The notes under the pieces are model-generated. The model was not told the origin of the DNA, did no database searches, and was given only the letters and a program-made list of their open reading frames with translations. DNA of 64,000 nt from Aplidium turbinatum (taxonomy: Eukaryota > Chordata > Ascidiacea > Aplousobranchia > Polyclinidae), in the NCBI GenBank assembly GCA_918807975.1, contig OU964924.1, forward strand, positions 7,204,501-7,268,500, read 5' to 3'. The position numbers were made by a program, and so were the translations under genes. This document shows positions 33,601 through 38,367 of the stretch, piece by piece; positions within the stretch are counted from its first letter, which is position 1; every line of letters begins with the position of its first letter.

Positions 33601-36310
33601 GCTCGTTGGCTGGTGAATTTTGTTTTCGTTCTGGAGTTACGTTACAACCTGTTTCTTTTCCTCTGTTTAAGAACCTTCTTTGACTAAAAACTTTTTTTGA
33701 TTTTGCATTTTTACACCTAATTTAATGTTTACACAAGGCATTGTATAAATGTATAATATAATGATGGGGGATAAAAAGCATATAATGGATAAAAAGTTTT
33801 GGTTTATTCCATTAGAAATTCAGGAGAATGAAAACGCGCAATTTAGCAAAGTAATGTGTATCGGCCCTTATTAGGAGCCTGAAGGGTGTATTTTCATTGC
33901 TAAAATCAAATATTTTTCCAAGGGAGCTTGAACGCTCCGCTGGAACTCTGGCACATGTATCGGCAACCGGTGGGTTGAGGCAGACTTGGACAACTAGATA
34001 ATTTTAGTTGTCTAATTCGATAAATTAGAGCGAAATGTCGGTAATTCTAATCTAATTCGGTAAAAATTGTTTGCTCTAATTGTAGTTCTTATCCAATCTC
34101 CAGTTTTGCTAAAAATTTAAGTTTATACAACAGTAGTTTTTGGCAAATGGAAGGATACTGCGCTTTTATCAACGTTATGCAAAGAAAATGCAATAAAACG
34201 ATCAAGATCAAAGTGTCATTCCATCTCTTGAGCAGCAAAGTCATGAAAAATTCGATTAATTCATCAATTCACTGACGTTACAATGTATATTAATTATTTA
34301 TGACGTAAGTTTGTTTGTTTGTTTGTTATATCTTTATCCTGCATTGCGAGAAAGCGGACTTGAGCGCTATGCATCGGTGTACGCCTTCCGACGTACATCT
34401 GACCCACGCTGCAGCCGACGGCAATGTCTGTTTCCGGTTGTCTACTCTAGTTATGACTTAAATTTGGTACTACCCATTACTCGAAATCGATCACTGGGTA
34501 GAGGCAATTATCGTAAAGTTTCTTACCCAGAGAAACAACAGCAAGTGCGGGTGGCTGGAGTCGAACATGCAGGCTCTCGACTGCGAGCCCAACGCGCTAA
34601 CCACTCGGCCACTGATGGTGGAATGACACTTTGATCCCGAGTTGCCATATTGGGCTTTTTATCCAGCTAAAAATAGATATATGACAACTGCGTCCAACTA
34701 ATTTTAATCTGGTTTAAATTCTACTCTAATTTGTGAAAACTTGGGTAGCTCTAATTCTAATCCTACTCTAATTTGTAAAAGCTTAAATTATAATTCTAAT
34801 CTAATTTCGAAAAAGTACAAAAATTCTAGTTGTCCAAGTCTGGTTGAGGGCCGTGAGTGCCTTTAGATATTAATTAAAGTAATGGGCATAGGCCTATTGT
34901 CACTGTCACTATTGTCACAAATCACTCGGCCGACATTTCTGAATTAGCCCCCCCCCCTAATTTTTTTTTCTGGGTGCGCTACTGCGGCAGTCACCAATTC
35001 GATGTAGGGATTCTTGCAAAGCCATGACAATTTTTAATGACGTACGCTCGCAACAGTTGCATGTTAACGTAATCGTATCTAAGATCTTGCAAATTTATAA
35101 AGAAGACATAAATTAGTTGAGCGTTTGTGACTGTGAGATGGCACCCCGTGGTACTCGTAATTTCGAGAACACGGTTACGCTAATTACGTGTAGCCGTGTT
35201 GGGGTGTACAAAAATAAGACTTACAATGACATGACAACTAGGGCATGCAGGCAAAAACTGAATTCGTAGTTTGAAGTTGCACCAAAACTCTCATGAATCA
35301 GTTCAAAATGTCATGCAACAAAAATGTAAATGTGTGTTTGTGATGTTTCTTTTTGTAAACGCAGAATGCCAGAACCAGGAAATACTGTTCTACAACGTTC
35401 GTGCTGAACAGCTCCAAAGAACTGGTGTAAATGTTGATTCCTACTACGTAAACAACTCTTTTGATGCCATTTCAATTGAAGAAAAGATTTTTACTTTTGG
35501 CTGGTCTGTACTGAAATTTGTATTTTGTTGTTGATAAATGCGTGTGACTTTTAGAACAAATCCGGTATTCTGGAATACAACTGTACTTTAATAAGAAATG
35601 GTAGCCGTACTGAAAGCGTGCCGGCTTGGCAATCCGCTCTCTGGACAGGTACTGTGTTGCACAATGATACGACGTCATGAACAGTTAGCTCAGTGGTTAC
35701 GCGTCCGGCTCAAGATCACGCGGCGCTGGTTCGACTCTCGGGGTGTGCGCTTGAGCAACGCATTTCAGGACTGCTCTCCATTCAGCGGCACCTAGTGAAT
35801 GGAATAATTCACCGGCAACAACACTTCAACAATCGGAAAACTTCACTCTGCCAATCACGGTAACCGCCCCTGTGTCAAGAGCCTCTACAAGTATGCAAAA
35901 GTTTTGCAGCGAAACTACCAGGAATAACCTATCAAGGCTTTGTCAGTCCGAGAATAAAGATCTAAAACCAACCAATTGAATGGCACTTTTTGGTTTGTAA
36001 CAAATTTTATACTAATTGATTAGAAATCTCCTTTTTTAAAACTAAATTTAAACGCTGTTGCAAGCGACTTGATTTGATCCACTTGCAAGCGGCGTGTACG
36101 TATGGTGCACATTATATATTACTACTTAGACAATTTAGTCATTATATTATACTCAGACATCATTTTTCGGTTGATACCACTTCGTATTATTTTAGGAAAT
36201 CAAAAAAAAATTGTTACAGCCTTATAGAATATGATATGTCGTCTGGCTCTCAAAAACAAATTTGGACGGATGATTGTGAATTCCAATCGTCTGTTATCAC
36301 AGCTATTTGA
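6450..36310 (+). CDS. Kelch-like (BTB-BACK-kelch) gene A, exons 4-11 visible
   Basis: Eight coding exons give about 423 aa: 6450-6673, 7467-7692, 9253-9344, 9693-9876, 12091-12231, 21645-21797, 35365-35503 and 36196-36310. All are open, all have AG/GT borders, and their phases match gene B exon by exon. Only exon 6 (+3 bases) and exon 9 (-24 bases) differ in length. The first two encode the BACK domain and the rest a degenerate kelch propeller (YLIGG, VISGG and CSFGG cores). Family members are usually Cullin-3 ubiquitin-ligase adaptors: the BTB domain binds CUL3 and the propeller binds substrate. The BTB exons are not in the window; they should lie left of base 1, or the gene has lost them. 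Its introns have been swollen to 9.4 and 13.6 kb by transposons, yet no exon is broken, so selection has probably kept the gene. Confidence 0.85.
6945..7110. repeat. Minisatellite, about 20-bp unit
   Basis: Roughly eight imperfect units of the type CGCAAACAAACATGCTGATT alternate with a sister form ending in AAACATTC. It lies in gene A intron 4. Confidence 0.85.
7203..7433 (+). mobile_element. CGGTGAGTCC-array MITE, copy 2 (231 bp)
   Basis: It starts CGGAATGGCCCGTTTCGG and ends GAATAGTAGCAGACCC. Both ends carry short arrays of CGGTGAGTCCGATT, in opposite orientation. It is flanked by the 8-bp direct repeat ATTTACGT (7195-7202 and 7434-7441). The middle holds a telomere-like block, GGGTTAGGGTTAGAGGTTAGG. 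The 8-9 bp duplication fits a MULE- or hAT-type mobiliser; no transposase was seen. Confidence 0.85.
7467..7692 (+). CDS. Gene A exon 5, BACK domain part 2
   Basis: Acceptor GTTTAG, donor TACA|GTAATA, 226 bases, leaving in phase 1. It encodes VYKVKAVYEGVITWVKH...LPSFYF, matching the end of a BACK domain (AVxxWVKH and LLPxxYF type helices). It is equal in length to gene B exon 5. Confidence 0.9.
8141..8316 (+). mobile_element. CGGTGAGTCC-array MITE, copy 3 (176 bp)
   Basis: It has the same ends as the 7203 copy, with shorter arrays. It is flanked by the direct repeat GGTTTTAGT (8132-8140 and 8317-8325), a clean duplication that fixes the element borders. Confidence 0.88.
9253..9344 (+). CDS. 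Gene A exon 6, first kelch strand block
   Basis: 92 bases with donor CCG|GTATGAG, encoding NSTSSRHQFVVIAETEIRLF...WKQLP. The last 40 bases are almost identical to gene B exon 6, and there is one extra serine codon. Confidence 0.88.
9693..9876 (+). CDS. Gene A exon 7, kelch repeat with LYLIGG core
   Basis: Acceptor TTCTTCAG, donor GATG|GTAAGT, 184 bases, the same length as gene B exon 7. It encodes a kelch blade: CIVAYKDHLYLIGG, then RLDLEEEDAEWEEVG and a conserved RTLH strand. Confidence 0.92.
10148..10420. mobile_element. hAT MITE (273 bp)
   Basis: Terminal inverted repeats are CAGGGGTCACCAAAC and its near complement GTTTGGTGACTCCTG (one mismatch). The target duplication GACTAGAT is perfect and 8 bp long (10140-10147 and 10421-10428). 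The ends carry the GGGCCGG type sequence common in hAT MITEs. No coding capacity. Confidence 0.95.
10590..10741 (+). mobile_element. LINE 3' end fragment
   Basis: It encodes a decayed C-terminus (QTWRDDVKQ, then WKQLAANLRLGDGT and a stop) followed by a short (TGAA)n tail. This ending is typical of non-LTR retrotransposon ORF2. The copy is 5'-truncated, with in-frame stops before the last segment. Confidence 0.65.
11530..11569. mobile_element. Solo hAT terminal repeat remnant
   Basis: GGGTCGCG followed by AGTTTGGGAACCACTG looks like one end of a hAT element of the CAGTGGTTCCCAAAC type. No partner end was found nearby. Confidence 0.4.
12091..12231 (+). CDS. Gene A exon 8, kelch repeat with VISGG core
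   Basis: Acceptor TGTTTTAG, donor AAAG|GTAGGT, 141 bases, as in gene B exon 8. It encodes DEFVISGGKDENRFIDTVETFNV...MVKARCSHAMVIYKG, a kelch blade with the double glycine and the RCSHAM strand. Confidence 0.92.
12950..13687 (-). CDS. LINE copy A, ORF2 C-terminal region
   Basis: 245 residues in the same frame as the RT after one stop. It contains LVYSSAEYATAVWNRS and TLRIITGCLRPTPT, and ends in a CCHC-like knuckle, CVCGAVEQTMQHILHECP, typical of the C-terminus of this LINE class. Confidence 0.85.
   Translation of the reverse strand: MRSLAGTGWGARASTLRTSALALVYSSAEYATAVWNRSRHTKKMDVCINDTLRIITGCLRPTPTAYLPTLAGIAPAHVRREEASHKLALHARLDPQHLLHSHSQRYGPVRPQRLSSRRPFHRYATQLVDKNFSCMETWAQEWNELPHIPPQFSVIPALSIPPGADLSRKAWVTLNRIRCDVGCTGANLFRWGLHNTPICVCGAVEQTMQHILHECPILRPPSGIIGIRKLDPTTVSWLHDKALPI
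13709..14743 (-). CDS. LINE copy A reverse transcriptase
   Basis: 344 residues with the RT blocks in order: SYRPISLLC, AGFRRGRCTTDQV, LVDLTAAYDTVWH, NGVPQGSTLSPLLFN and the catalytic YADDLALL. The closing NPTYLGVKLDRQLTY block is the usual RT thumb start. The order and motifs place it in the Jockey/CR1 group. An in-frame TAA separates it from the downstream frame at 13687. Confidence 0.9.
   Translation of the reverse strand: MEGTQFKLFPIYRTSFNISELDAAIKHLKTGKSQGPDKIPPELIKHIGPLAREWLRQFMSFCLKKLLLPKIWRKANIIAIRKPNKPADNPKSYRPISLLCVPYKLLERLLLSRLEPIVDPKLPKEQAGFRRGRCTTDQVVKLTDDIESGFEAREKVGVVLVDLTAAYDTVWHRGLTMKLLQLIPDRHMVKFLVETISNRTFILHTNEGKPSRPRRLKNGVPQGSTLSPLLFNIYISDLPCTTSQQYGYADDLALLYAHRNWHEVVRKLEIDLKLVADYLDKWRLKLNASKTTISAFHLNNRESQRQLSVSLKGNSLPYTPNPTYLGVKLDRQLTYRPHIESLRA
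14659..15159 (-). CDS. LINE copy A, region between endonuclease and RT
   Basis: It encodes the linker found before the RT in this LINE group: IPRSCRRNFIPTWDNEC, then KKRDRWEESVAGIDFTHSS and AWSTLNRLTGR. The same blocks appear in copies B and C. It overlaps the RT frame at 14659-14743, where one indel shifts the reading. Confidence 0.8.
   Translation of the reverse strand: MDAAYKKFCQHLIKAAKLSIPRSCRRNFIPTWDNECQQKYDIFMSSEPGLTAAAAATDLTDCINRKKRDRWEESVAGIDFTHSSRKAWSTLNRLTGRTTKPKPCPITANSIAKQLLANGQYQGADKAHARAVKNEINQLWKVPSSSCFLSTVPLLTSLSWTQPSNT
15540..17795 (+). mobile_element. Jockey/CR1-like LINE, copy B, 3' part lost
   Basis: It reads on the + strand, head to head with copy A. The start of an AP-endonuclease (RPTILQLNIEGY...ALVILLQET) lies near 15700, the linker at 16535-17113 (GPDKICPELVLHAGP, IPKIWRR), and broken RT blocks up to about 17790 (EQAGFRRGKSTIHQ, LDLTAAYDTVWH). 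Several frameshifts and stops scatter it over three frames, so it is older than copy C. A hAT fragment begins at 17796 and ends the LINE sequence. Confidence 0.82.
16535..17113 (+). CDS. LINE copy B linker and RT start
   Basis: 192 residues open: ARLLERLDAKQLERWNEAVQDIDLSHSSSKAWSMINNLTGR-type linker, then GPDKICPELVLHAGP and the first RT block up to IPKIWRR. It ends at an in-frame TAG. It matches copy C closely in order. Confidence 0.8.
   Translation: MPCWDFECETSYHSYLNATPGTASNTAATRLLERLDAKQLERWNEAVQDIDLSHSSSKAWSMINNLTGRSANSPRQWPVSANAIASQLVQNGVYKTKDRKASRLVAKEVSALWRVETPQEETISGDFTPEQFTTALHLVKPLKFPGPDKICPELVLHAGPALKFWLHRFLSSCLHHLTIPKIWRRVLVIAIL
17796..18215 (-). mobile_element. hAT 3' remnant with transposase C-terminus
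   Basis: Its outer end is CAGGACTTCCCAAAC followed by GCTCGCGACCCC, a common hAT end. On the minus strand 18019-18207 encodes RLCESTLSKLTTIAKKYRSKL and IVQRQDLLCSRKQ. This is the decayed C-terminal dimerisation region of a hAT transposase (ZBED5/SCAND3-like). It truncates LINE copy B. Confidence 0.7.
18629..19845 (-). mobile_element. hAT element, internally deleted, copy 1 (1217 bp)
   Basis: The TIRs are CAGCGTTTCTTAACC and GGTTAAGAAACGCTG, with a perfect 8-bp duplication CCTTAGAT (18621-18628 and 19846-19853). A transposase C-terminus remains on the minus strand (19170-19367: LKLVIPFPTTYLCEKAFSTM, QIKTK), the standard hAT dimerisation core. A second piece lies at 19384-19623. The catalytic part is absent. 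The same deleted form recurs at 42642. Confidence 0.93.
19854..20774. other. No gene or clear repeat recognised
   Basis: AT-rich intron sequence of gene A without recognisable elements. Confidence 0.4.
20775..21047 (-). mobile_element. tRNA-derived SINE
   Basis: The minus strand begins with a tRNA-like head. Its A-box region is GGTGGCTCAGTG and its B box GGGTTCGATACC. It ends GCGCTATATAAAAATAACC plus (ATT)n, a tail shared by many SINEs that borrow LINE 3' ends. A head fragment of the same family is at 38310. Confidence 0.75.
21408..21486 (+). mobile_element. SINE tail fragment (CCTCTACAAGTA family)
   Basis: It matches the last 80 bases of the SINEs at 35682 and 63314: AAGCCTCTACAAGTA, CGAAACT and TCAGTCCGAGAATAA. 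The middle is diverged. Confidence 0.6.
21645..21797 (+). CDS. Gene A exon 9, kelch repeat with FGG core
   Basis: Acceptor TTACTTAG, donor TTCC|GTAAGT, 153 bases. It encodes GHLLCSFGGCWGSPAEVLS...VATSAGIHVF. Gene B exon 9 is 24 bases longer but ends in the same VATNAGIFVF pattern. The exon is isolated by 9.4 kb upstream and 13.6 kb downstream, yet intact. Confidence 0.88.
22285..23045 (-). mobile_element. Jockey/CR1-like LINE, copy D, 3' fragment
   Basis: The minus strand encodes only the ORF2 C-terminal region: VYSSAEYCAPVWCRS, NLPILAGIQPVELRRK, and near 22460 a broken CCHC knuckle followed by RPQTTSSMTVPF. Three frames are needed, so at least two indels have occurred. It is related to copies A-C. 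Confidence 0.8.
23078..23517. mobile_element. hAT MITE, GAGTCGGA type (440 bp)
   Basis: The ends are CAGGGCTTGTGG and its imperfect complement CCGCAGCCCTG, with internal GGAGTCGGA blocks near both ends. The 8-bp duplication is ACTGAAAG / ACCGAAAG (one mismatch; 23070-23077 and 23518-23525). Confidence 0.85.
23558..24831 (-). mobile_element. hAT element, degraded, related to the 18629 family
   Basis: The ends are CAGCGGCTCTTAACC and GGTTAAGAACCGCTG. No clean 8-bp duplication is visible (only GTATA is shared). The minus strand at 24345-24611 encodes FLTKVAYLCDFFSYVNALD and RLQGNQSLM, a stretch I recognise from ZBED5/SCAND3-like hAT transposases. Frames are broken elsewhere. Confidence 0.8.
24948..25022. 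repeat. (TCTG/TCGG)n microsatellite
   Basis: An imperfect tetranucleotide run of CTGT and CGGT units, grading into (TCTA)n. Confidence 0.9.
25140..25545 (-). mobile_element. Non-LTR retrotransposon ORF2 C-terminal fragment
   Basis: On the minus strand FHYLGDIIGKSGG leads to LCRHDNAMERWICSKCL, RVRMVELRSRLGIHQLKD and RRLRWYIHVQ, then in another frame FDVYGNNPQGPPMRRWLDNI. This order is the known C-terminal region of L2/CR1- or RTE-type LINEs. It is a different lineage from copies A-D and is 5'-truncated and frameshifted. Confidence 0.75.
25890..26234 (+). mobile_element. LINE reverse-transcriptase fragment, lineage with IVANVN motif
   Basis: The + strand encodes LTESQEGLQNIVANVNS, then GKEFNMKIKAKETKLFIITS, and after a frameshift RIEIARTAFENMKSKN. 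These are the blocks following the YADD motif in a common aquatic LINE. It is interrupted at 26235 by a palindromic element; a later C-terminal piece lies at 28740-28900. Confidence 0.65.
26235..26574. repeat. 340-bp compound palindrome
   Basis: Two arms of about 170 bases are near-perfect inverted copies (outer ends CATTCTTTATTAC and GTAATAAAAAATG, centre near 26405). Each arm also contains its own small hairpin, GCCTTATTC...GAATAAGGC, so the unit ATTAGTGCCTTATTC recurs about eight times in both orientations. It is probably a foldback or MITE derivative. It interrupts a LINE fragment. Confidence 0.93.
26711..26767 (+). mobile_element. SINE head, left part, split by a hAT
   Basis: GAGTGGTGAGAGGC and GACGTTTGAAAGGGCACTAG match the tRNA-like head of the SINE at 40404. 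The continuation (TGCGACACCGCTC...) resumes at 28653 after the hAT. Confidence 0.7.
26768..28644. mobile_element. hAT element inserted in a SINE (1877 bp)
   Basis: TIRs CAGGGCTGCAATTTT and AAAATTGCAGCCCTG are perfect. The 8-bp duplication GGCACTAG is perfect (26760-26767 and 28645-28652). No transposase was recognised. Inside are two direct copies of a 60-bp segment with AAATGTTTGATGCCA...GGCGTTAGAACTTCG (27968 and 28301), repeats of TGTCGAATAGT, and an antisense LINE fragment. Confidence 0.95.
27470..27960 (-). mobile_element. LINE ORF2 C-terminal fragment inside the hAT
   Basis: The minus strand encodes VDYFSYLGSILST, then (frameshifted) VFRAVVLSTILYACETWTL, RLENFQQRKLMQILGTRW and LPSLETTILQHRFR. 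This is the well-known post-RT region of an L2/CR1-type LINE. It lacks the RT core. Confidence 0.82.
28653..28705 (+). mobile_element. SINE head, right part
   Basis: TGCGACACCGCTCAAGAGCAGG and a later AGACACTTAA continue the 26711 SINE head after the hAT. The order matches the intact SINE at 40404. Confidence 0.65.
28740..28900 (+). mobile_element. LINE ORF2 C-terminal fragment
   Basis: The + strand encodes YLGHTLRQNSLRRSLIEGT and TPRMIWTANI in two frames, the GHxLR...GxxxTW block near the end of a LINE ORF2. It may be the far end of the LINE seen at 25890. Confidence 0.6.
29126..29401 (+). CDS. LINE copy C endonuclease, first part
   Basis: It encodes RRPTVLQLNTEGITASKL, ALVILLQETHC and LATFVHEQLS. 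The LQLNTEG and LLQET blocks are the catalytic Asn and Glu regions of the AP-endonuclease. Confidence 0.8.
   Translation: MDRETPFSGRGSSSVEKYRRPTVLQLNTEGITASKLSIIEYLATKHQALVILLQETHCISVDKLVLPNFTLAGATISRKHGLATFVHEQLS
29421..30425 (+). CDS. LINE copy C endonuclease second part and linker
   Basis: 334 residues: HIINVYKPPPSRLTP, SLYAGDFNCHHVDWGY (catalytic GDFN block), PDLAFAS, and SQHRPSIITAP with the endonuclease SxHRP block. The linker PRGRRKTYIPCWDKECE...AWSTLNNLTGRS follows. It ends at a TAG within the conserved linker. Confidence 0.88.
   Translation: MPNRSIDISGYHIINVYKPPPSRLTPTAIPVFPQPSLYAGDFNCHHVDWGYNTTNIDGESLASWSANNNLTLLHDPKGAASFFSGRWNTGTNPDLAFASDDPDNCQPDRRVLEKFPRSQHRPSIITAPTLIMPVPSKPVKRWNFRMANWECYSLLTNEATQYLPSPHTNNVEKAYHDFCDAITSAAKQSIPRGRRKTYIPCWDKECESLYSDFLHAPQGNDTNSSATALLARLDSKRKERWTEAVESIDFTHSSRIAWSTLNNLTGRSRASRQQCPVSANSIASQLVENGKYKSRDRESDRSVLQEMTDLWRVTTPDGDNTSGEFTPEEFSAAL
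30518..30675 (+). repeat. 157-bp dispersed repeat inserted in LINE copy C
   Basis: It begins ATTGTCACAAATCACTCGG and ends CAACAGTTGCATGTTAA. It is almost identical to 34911-35067. Internally it carries CTGGGTGCGCTACTG, a hAT-MITE-like end. It separates the linker from the RT of LINE copy C. Confidence 0.88.
30680..31027 (+). CDS. LINE copy C RT, first blocks
   Basis: It encodes SWLKDFLSCCLRHLRIPRIWRR, SYRPISLLC, EQAGFRHGRSTVDQV and VFVDLTAA, then a frameshift just before the YDTVWH motif. Confidence 0.85.
   Translation, partial: KSWLKDFLSCCLRHLRIPRIWRRALVVAVSKPNKPPGDPKSYRPISLLCIPFKILERLIYARVEPIIDPQLPCEQAGFRHGRSTVDQVTLMTQDIEDSFSAKKKAGAVFVDLTAA
31090..32337 (+). CDS. LINE copy C RT, catalytic and C-terminal part
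   Basis: 415 residues: NGVPQGSVLAPLLFNIY, the catalytic YADDLALLH, PTYLGITLDRSLTY and AEYCAPVWCRS. A CCHC-like knuckle, CECGATEQTADHVIHHC, lies near the end. The frame is intact to its own stop. Confidence 0.92.
   Translation: MVHMMMELVQNRSFTLTTGSGHQSRLRRLKNGVPQGSVLAPLLFNIYTYDLPPTISRKYAYADDLALLHSAGNWQPVERNLSQDMQTLSAYLQKWKLQLSKLKTVSAAFHLNNREAQREININIDGERLPYCAEPTYLGITLDRSLTYRRHLKSLRKKLSTRVALLRRLAGSGWGAGTKTLRTATLALVHSTAEYCAPVWCRSSHTHQIDNAINDALRTVTGCLRPTPTDCLPILAGIQPAELRRKGATISLARRALDPDHLLHATFKRPPPIKQRLKSRRPFVPAAQQLLKNAEELGLSAAHWTNHMWNTEWQSHTSTLRDFIPDADPHPPGMSLARLAWVRLNLLRTGVGRFRSDMHKWDLAPSSECECGATEQTADHVIHHCLTHRPPHGAHGLRVLDDETAEWLKISCPPI
32650..33600 (+). mobile_element. hAT fragment, P52rIPK/ZMYM1-like transposase C-terminus
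   Basis: 33296-33601 encodes YKLLKILVTLPVTTNCTSER, FSTLKRIKSYLRSSMG and ERLNGLAMLNIH. This is the hAT dimerisation domain of the 52-kDa-repressor-like group. 32986-33333 supplies the preceding helical region in another frame. A GC-rich stretch near 32660-32710 (CGCACCCAGCATGGGGCTA) resembles a hAT end. The DDE core is missing. Confidence 0.78.
34206..34636. repeat. 18-bp perfect inverted repeat bracketing a SINE
   Basis: GATCAAAGTGTCATTCCA at 34206-34223 and its exact complement at 34619-34636. The right copy abuts the tRNA-like head of the SINE. It may be a second MITE nested within the first. Confidence 0.8.
34309..34617 (-). mobile_element. tRNA-derived SINE with (CAAA)n tail
   Basis: The minus strand begins with a tRNA-like head: GGCCGAGTGGTTAGCGCG (A box) and GTTCGACTCCAGCC (B box). 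It ends TCCGCTTTCTCGCAATGCAG and a CAAACAAAC tail. A fragment of the same 3' end lies at 58011-58105. Confidence 0.85.
34911..35067 (+). repeat. 157-bp dispersed repeat, second copy
   Basis: Same orientation and length as 30518-30675, with only a few differences (length of a C run, one transition). No coding content. Confidence 0.88.
35365..35503 (+). CDS. Gene A exon 10
   Basis: Acceptor AACGCAG, donor GGCTG|GTCTGT, 139 bases, exactly the length of gene B exon 10, entering phase 1 and leaving phase 2. It encodes CQNQEILFYNVRAEQL...FDAISIEEKIFTFG. The FDxIS...FTFG end matches the paralogue (FDVIS...CTFG). Confidence 0.88.
35682..35975 (+). mobile_element. tRNA-derived SINE, CCTCTACAAGTA family
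   Basis: The head TTAGCTCAGTGGTTACGCG (A box) and GGTTCGACTCTCGG (B box) are followed by a unique body. A conserved tail (GAGCCTCTACAAGTATGC, then AACCTATCAAGGCTTTGTC) and (CCAA)n end it. A nearly identical copy is at 63314. Confidence 0.9.
36196..36310 (+). CDS. Gene A exon 11, last coding exon
   Basis: Acceptor TATTTTAG, 115 bases to the TGA at 36308-36310. It encodes KKNCYSLIEYDMSSGSQKQIW...VITAI, aligned with gene B exon 11 (YSLVEYDMASCSWKQIC...LITAI). Same length and same terminal ITAI. Confidence 0.92.
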
Positions 36311-38309
36311 GTTGGATGCAACACTCAACGTGGATCATAGTAGATCACAACAGAAGTTATGACTTCAATAACATTAGTTTACAATACTATGCTTGTTCTG
36401 CCTGCAGACAATGTACAAGCAGAGGTCTTGTCTTTTGAATTTTACTGTATTTTCTTTACATTTTAACCACGAAGTATTTTGCAAACGTTGCTTAACTCTA
36501 GATAGCCGCATATTATGTTCTAATGTTTATTAACAAATATTTTTGTAGTTTGCTTTCATTTCATTTTTCTTATGTGTCAAAACAATTCCATTAAAAAAAA
36601 ATTTGATGTTTTATTTTTTTAACAATTCCAATTCTCTTTATGTTATTTCATATAGTCCGCTAGTAGGCCTATTTCTTTACTGAAAAGTGTTTGTGTCATT
36701 GAATTTCGTTTTGTGTTGCGGTTTTGACTCAAATATTTTGAAAAGAAGGTTGTGCTCTTTACCATATATTCTCTTATTTCCTTTTGTGATTGTGGTTCAT
36801 TTACAATTTTAGAAATTAACGTCTTTTTATTTCACTTATATGCAGAAAGCATCCGATTACTTACATGTGTTGGTCGAGTAATCTTTTCTTTTTGTTGTGG
36901 TGTGACTACCAACAAAATTTGATTTTGTGCTCAAATTTTGTAAATATTTTTTATCCTGTGTAGCTTATCATTTTCCTTGTTGTGTGTAGCCTAATTGCTT
37001 TTATCGCATGCCACTGAAATAGCTTAGTAGGCCTACCGGTTGTCAAGTTTGTTTTATATTCGTGGAACTTACGCACCCCTAATAATCTCGTGTTAAGTCA
37101 TTCTGTTGAATTTTTTTATTTGGTTAATTTCATATTTCACCTGTTTAAATGCTACATCATGTGGATAGTATTTGCGTTGAAGGCTACGGTGGTAATAAAA
37201 AGTAAACTGAATTGAAAATCTCATGTAAAACTTGTGCAACGGAACTCTTTCGTGGTTACGCTACAATGAAAAGTCATTGTGAAAATGGTTTGAATGCTTG
37301 GCTGCATTTTTCCAATGAAGTTTTAACATTTGAACTGTGCTGTCATTATGTAGGTATAATATTGTCAAGCACTTGAAACCTCATAGTAGAAATGAAACTC
37401 AAGCGAAAAAGAGAGCGAAAATTTTCTTTTTACCAACAGGTTTCATTTTATCTGTTATCGAAATATTAGGTTGTTCGCATCAAACAAGAATGTCCATATT
37501 TGAATAACAAAAAATAAAAGACATAGCCTGCAGTTGTATACAATCAGCAGCGGCTCAAAAGTATTTGAAGTGATATTACAAGTTCAATTTGTTCAAGCAA
37601 CCAACCAGTAAAATTTAACGTTATCAAACAATAAATGTTGATCTTTGTGCGGTGGCAGCTTTCCAGGGTTTATCTAATATCTTTTGTACACAAAACACTT
37701 GTGTCGGTTATGTTTTGCAAGGCAGATTGTCAGCTTATGTTTTTCATGGAGACTTATATACACACTAACACAGGCCATGCCAACGTGTAAGTTTCATAAT
37801 ATTTAACTTGAAGCTAATCTGCTCCATTTGATAGCTGTCAAAATCGATAATAGCCATTCAGTTTCCAGTCTAGTAGGCTAGTTGAAAAATATAGGCTATC
37901 CTATGTCGTATTTTTGTACGATTTTGGCCTAGTTTTGTGCAACTGTTACCATGTAAGTATTGAACTGGATTTTGGCACTTGTGCAGAATTTGATAAGATG
38001 AAACGTTTGTATAATTTTTTTAAAAGCCAAACTAGGAGTTTTGCAGTGATTTGAGATTTAGCGATCACACTTTTCCCAATTTAGTTTTTTATAACCATCA
38101 TTCCAAAAAACTTTAGCCTGGAGTTCGAAATCTAAATCATGTTAGTCTCCAGTTATTATTATAGGTTGGCATGTTAGCAAAGCTTAATTGTGTATGTAGG
38201 GCGGTAAGCCGCTATGGTATTTTCTAACCTAGTTAGCTTTGATAAACGAAAGGGACTTGAAGAATCTGATGCCGAAATTTCTATCAGATTAAACTTACTA
38301 TCCGGGTTA
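36311..38309. other. 3' flank of gene A, no other gene seen
   Basis: AT-rich and rich in GTAGGCCTA-type motifs. Candidate polyadenylation signals (AATAAA near 37190 and 37625) exist but none can be chosen from sequence alone. Confidence 0.4.
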
Positions 38310-38367
38310 ATGTGTCTGTCTCTGAATCGGTAGGCTTGGGTTCGATGCACTGTTGGGTGATAGCCTA
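38310..38367 (+). mobile_element. SINE head fragment
   Basis: CTGAATCGGTAGGCTTGGGTTCGATGCACTG matches the tRNA-like head of the SINE at 20775-21047 (B box GGTTCGAT). It is cut short. Confidence 0.5.

Larger units (their letters stand above)
33981..34842. mobile_element. TIR MITE carrying a SINE (862 bp)
   Basis: Perfect 17-bp TIRs CAGACTTGGACAACTAG and CTAGTTGTCCAAGTCTG, flanked by GTTGAGG on both sides (33974-33980 and 34843-34849). Inside both ends are repeats of TCTAATTTG/TCTAATTCG. A SINE and an 18-bp inverted repeat lie in the middle. hAT-like ends, but the visible duplication is 7 bp. Confidence 0.85.

Noticed and set aside
35682-35760. True tRNA gene (A and B boxes present)
   Set aside because: The head does not fold into a full cloverleaf and is followed by a conserved SINE body; near-identical copy at 63314.
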